Assembly: GCA_958451705.1 (NCBI GenBank)
Contig: CAUDRD010000118.1
Span: forward strand, 1-5,777
Direction: 5' to 3'
DNA: 5,777 bases
Source of the DNA: an uncultured Oscillospiraceae bacterium
Lineage (GTDB): Bacteria > Bacillota > Clostridia > Oscillospirales > Acutalibacteraceae
Part shown: piece after piece, positions 4,315-5,777 of the stretch
Numbering within the stretch: position 1 is the first letter of the stretch
Layout of the letters: every line of letters starts with the position of its first letter
Translations under genes and position numbers: made by a program
Notes under the pieces: generated by a model
What the model was told of the DNA's origin: nothing
The model's input: the letters and a program-made list of their open reading frames with translations, nothing else
Database searches by the model: none

Positions 4315-4342
4315 TTATACCACAGCAAAAAGTAGATGGCAA
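4314..4342 (-). promoter_or_regulatory. Leftward promoter without an obvious gene
   Basis: TTGCCA (4337-4342) and TATAAT (4314-4319) are separated by 17 bp, with an extended -10 TGG. It faces left into the GC-rich patch and toward the 3' end of the plus-strand tRNA. No ORF with a ribosome binding site follows: the first ATG downstream gives only seven codons. A non-coding transcript is the simplest product if the promoter is used. Confidence 0.55.
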
Positions 4343-4386
4343 TAAATGACCTCATTTGGAAATCTTAAAAGTTTTACTATATACGC

Positions 4387-4420
4387 AAAAAACCCCGGAG
4401 TTTATTCTCCGGGATTTTTT
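4387..4420 (-). terminator. Terminator of the transketolase operon
   Basis: CCCGGAG (4394-4400) pairs with CTCCGGG (4407-4413) around a 6-nt loop, flanked by A6 (4387-4392) and T6 (4415-4420) with one C/A mismatch. It lies 48 bp after the stop codon of the C-terminal subunit gene. The T-run on the minus strand is six bases, and the A/T arms make it potentially bidirectional. Confidence 0.88.
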
Positions 4421-4468
4421 CATTGTGTTGTCAAATAAGTTGCAAAACTACAGGATAACTTGTGTAGC

Positions 4469-5416
4469 TTATTTCTTCATGGCAATTGCCTGCTTTGCCT
4501 TTGCAACGATGTGCTCGGCATCAAGGCCGTAAATGTGAAGAAGCTCTACTGCGGGGCCTGAACGTCCGAAGGTATCCTCAACGCCAAGCTTTATAACGGG
4601 AACGGGATAGTTCTCGCAGATAACCTCAGAAACAGCTCCGCCGAGTCCGCCGATTACGTTATGCTCCTCAGCTGTTACGATTGCGCCTGTTTCCTTAGCT
4701 GCTTTAATTACGATATCTTTATCGAGAGGCTTGAGTGTAGCCATGTTAATTACTCTTGCATTGATTCCCTCTTTTTTGAGTTCTTCTGCTGCCATAAGAG
4801 CTTCGTTTACCATAAGTCCTGTTGCGATAATAGCAACATCATTGCCCTCGGTGAGCTCAACACCCTTACCGATTTCGAACTTATAGTCCTCGTCGAAAAT
4901 TCTCGGCACTGCAAGTCTGCCGAATCTCAGGTAAACGGGTCCTTCGTACTCAGCAGCAGCAAAAACTGCCTTCTCTGCCTCAACGTCATCGGCGGGGTTT
5001 ATGATAACCATACCGGGGATTGTGCGCATAAGTGCGATATCCTCACAGCACTGGTGGCTGGCTCCATCCTCACCGACGGAAATACCTGCATGGGTTGCAC
5101 CGATTTTAACGTTAAGATGAGTGTATCCGATTGAGTTTCTTACCTGCTCGAAAGCTCTGCCTGCTGCGAACATTGCAAAGGAGCTTGCGAAAACAATGTG
5201 ACCTGTTGCTGCAAGACCTGCCGCAATGCCCATCATATTACACTCAGCAATACCAGTATCATAGAACTTATCAGGGAATGCCTTTTTGAACATTCCTGTC
5301 TTTGTGGCAGCCGCAAGGTCGGCGTCCATGACAATAAGATTATCGTATTTATCGCCCAGCTTTACAAGGGCTGCTCCGTATCCCTCACGGGTTGCTTTTT
5401 TAATTACATCTGCCAT
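4469..5416 (-). CDS. Transketolase, C-terminal subunit
   Basis: These 315 residues are one half of a split transketolase, the cytoplasmic thiamine-diphosphate enzyme that moves two-carbon units between sugar phosphates in the non-oxidative pentose phosphate pathway. Residues about 5-170 form the pyrimidine-binding domain. DTGIAECNMMGIAAGLA (53-69) contains E58, matching the glutamate that activates the cofactor, and GATHAGISVGEDGASHQ (106-122) is the conserved histidine-rich loop. Residues about 190-310 form the C-terminal domain. The length is usual for this subunit. Start: ATG at 5416 with GGAGG 8 nt upstream. The gene begins 3 bp after the N-terminal subunit gene, so the two are co-transcribed and the products must assemble into one active enzyme. 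I give no gene symbol because naming of the split subunits is inconsistent. Confidence 0.95.
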   Translation of the reverse strand: MADVIKKATREGYGAALVKLGDKYDNLIVMDADLAAATKTGMFKKAFPDKFYDTGIAECNMMGIAAGLAATGHIVFASSFAMFAAGRAFEQVRNSIGYTHLNVKIGATHAGISVGEDGASHQCCEDIALMRTIPGMVIINPADDVEAEKAVFAAAEYEGPVYLRFGRLAVPRIFDEDYKFEIGKGVELTEGNDVAIIATGLMVNEALMAAEELKKEGINARVINMATLKPLDKDIVIKAAKETGAIVTAEEHNVIGGLGGAVSEVICENYPVPVIKLGVEDTFGRSGPAVELLHIYGLDAEHIVAKAKQAIAMKK

Positions 5417-5419
5417 GAT

Positions 5420-5777
5420 TTACGCCTCCAGTTCTGCCAAAGCGGCCTTTAATTCGCCCATTGCGGTTTCATACTGCTCTGCATTGGGAGCTGTTCCGTG
5501 CCAGGAGCACTGATCCTCCATAAAGGAAACTCCCTTGCCCTTAATTGTCTTAGCAATAATTGCTGTGGGCTTGCCCTTGCACTCCTTAGCTGCTTTGAAA
5601 GCTGCGTCTATTTCGTCTAAATCGTGTCCGTTTATCCCAATTACGTTCCAGCCGAAAGCCTCGAACTTCTCCTTAATGGGATATACGGAGTTGACCTCTT
5701 CAACAGTACCGTCAATCTGAAGATTGTTGTTATCTATAACAGCTACAAGGTTGTCAAGCTTCTTTGCAGAGGCAAAC
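5420..5777 (-). CDS. Transketolase, N-terminal subunit (partial, 3' end)
   Basis: Only the last 118 codons and the TAA stop (5420-5422) are in the window. The frame is open to the right edge, and about 150-160 residues are probably missing judging from the usual length of this subunit. The segment contains VIDNNNLQIDG, whose NN pair is the second half of the thiamine-diphosphate/Mg2+ binding motif. Further on are AIIAKTIKGKGVSFME and WHGTAPN, both characteristic of transketolase. It supplies the diphosphate-binding domain that complements the C-terminal subunit encoded 3 bp downstream. The ribosome binding site of that next gene lies inside the last codons of this one, which suggests translational coupling. 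Confidence 0.93.
   Translation of the reverse strand, partial: FASAKKLDNLVAVIDNNNLQIDGTVEEVNSVYPIKEKFEAFGWNVIGINGHDLDEIDAAFKAAKECKGKPTAIIAKTIKGKGVSFMEDQCSWHGTAPNAEQYETAMGELKAALAELEA

Noticed and set aside
4071..4349. 92-codon plus-strand ORF
   Set aside because: It has no ribosome site, crosses the repeat patch and the oppositely directed promoter, and no family is recognisable.

Overview
This window looks like a low-GC Bacillota chromosome, most likely class Clostridia in the Ruminococcaceae/Oscillospiraceae range. That placement is inferred from the strong GGAGG-type ribosome binding sites, TTG as an alternative start, AT-rich spacers, a tRNA with an encoded CCA end, and the gene content. 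Nothing in the window fixes the species. All protein genes read leftward (minus strand); only the tRNA gene reads rightward.

Right part (about 4387-5777): a split transketolase. The N-terminal subunit runs off the right edge, and the C-terminal subunit follows 3 bp later and ends at a clear intrinsic terminator. Middle right (3791-4386): a tRNA-Leu(UAG) gene with its own promoter and terminator. It is followed by about 470 bp without a credible protein gene, holding a second perfect terminator hairpin, a GC-rich patch with repeats, and an outward-facing minus-strand promoter whose start region is a perfect 16-bp palindrome.

Middle left (971-3754): a two-gene operon, a cytoplasmic family 2 glycoside hydrolase followed 30 bp later by a WYL-domain transcriptional regulator (TTG start), closed by a terminator at 934-963.

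Left part (1-830): the most interesting region. It is not empty spacer. It holds two transcription units for very short amphipathic peptides. The first, at 614-828, is complete: a TTGACT-N16-TATAAT promoter, a roughly 50-nt leader, a G-rich ribosome binding site, a 21-residue peptide and a strong terminator. The second, at 1-415, has a TTGACT-N17-TATAAT promoter followed by a tandem array of 111-bp units. Each unit carries a 19-codon ORF (MQDLLLKALMYIIKLILGL or a close variant), a small hairpin and an AAGGAGG site placed 7 nt before the next ORF. The two peptides align without gaps (shared M1, L5, K7, L9, K14, L15) and place their polar residues on one helical face. I infer a small family resembling phenol-soluble modulins or type I toxin peptides. 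I recognise no named family, and the array continues past the left edge.
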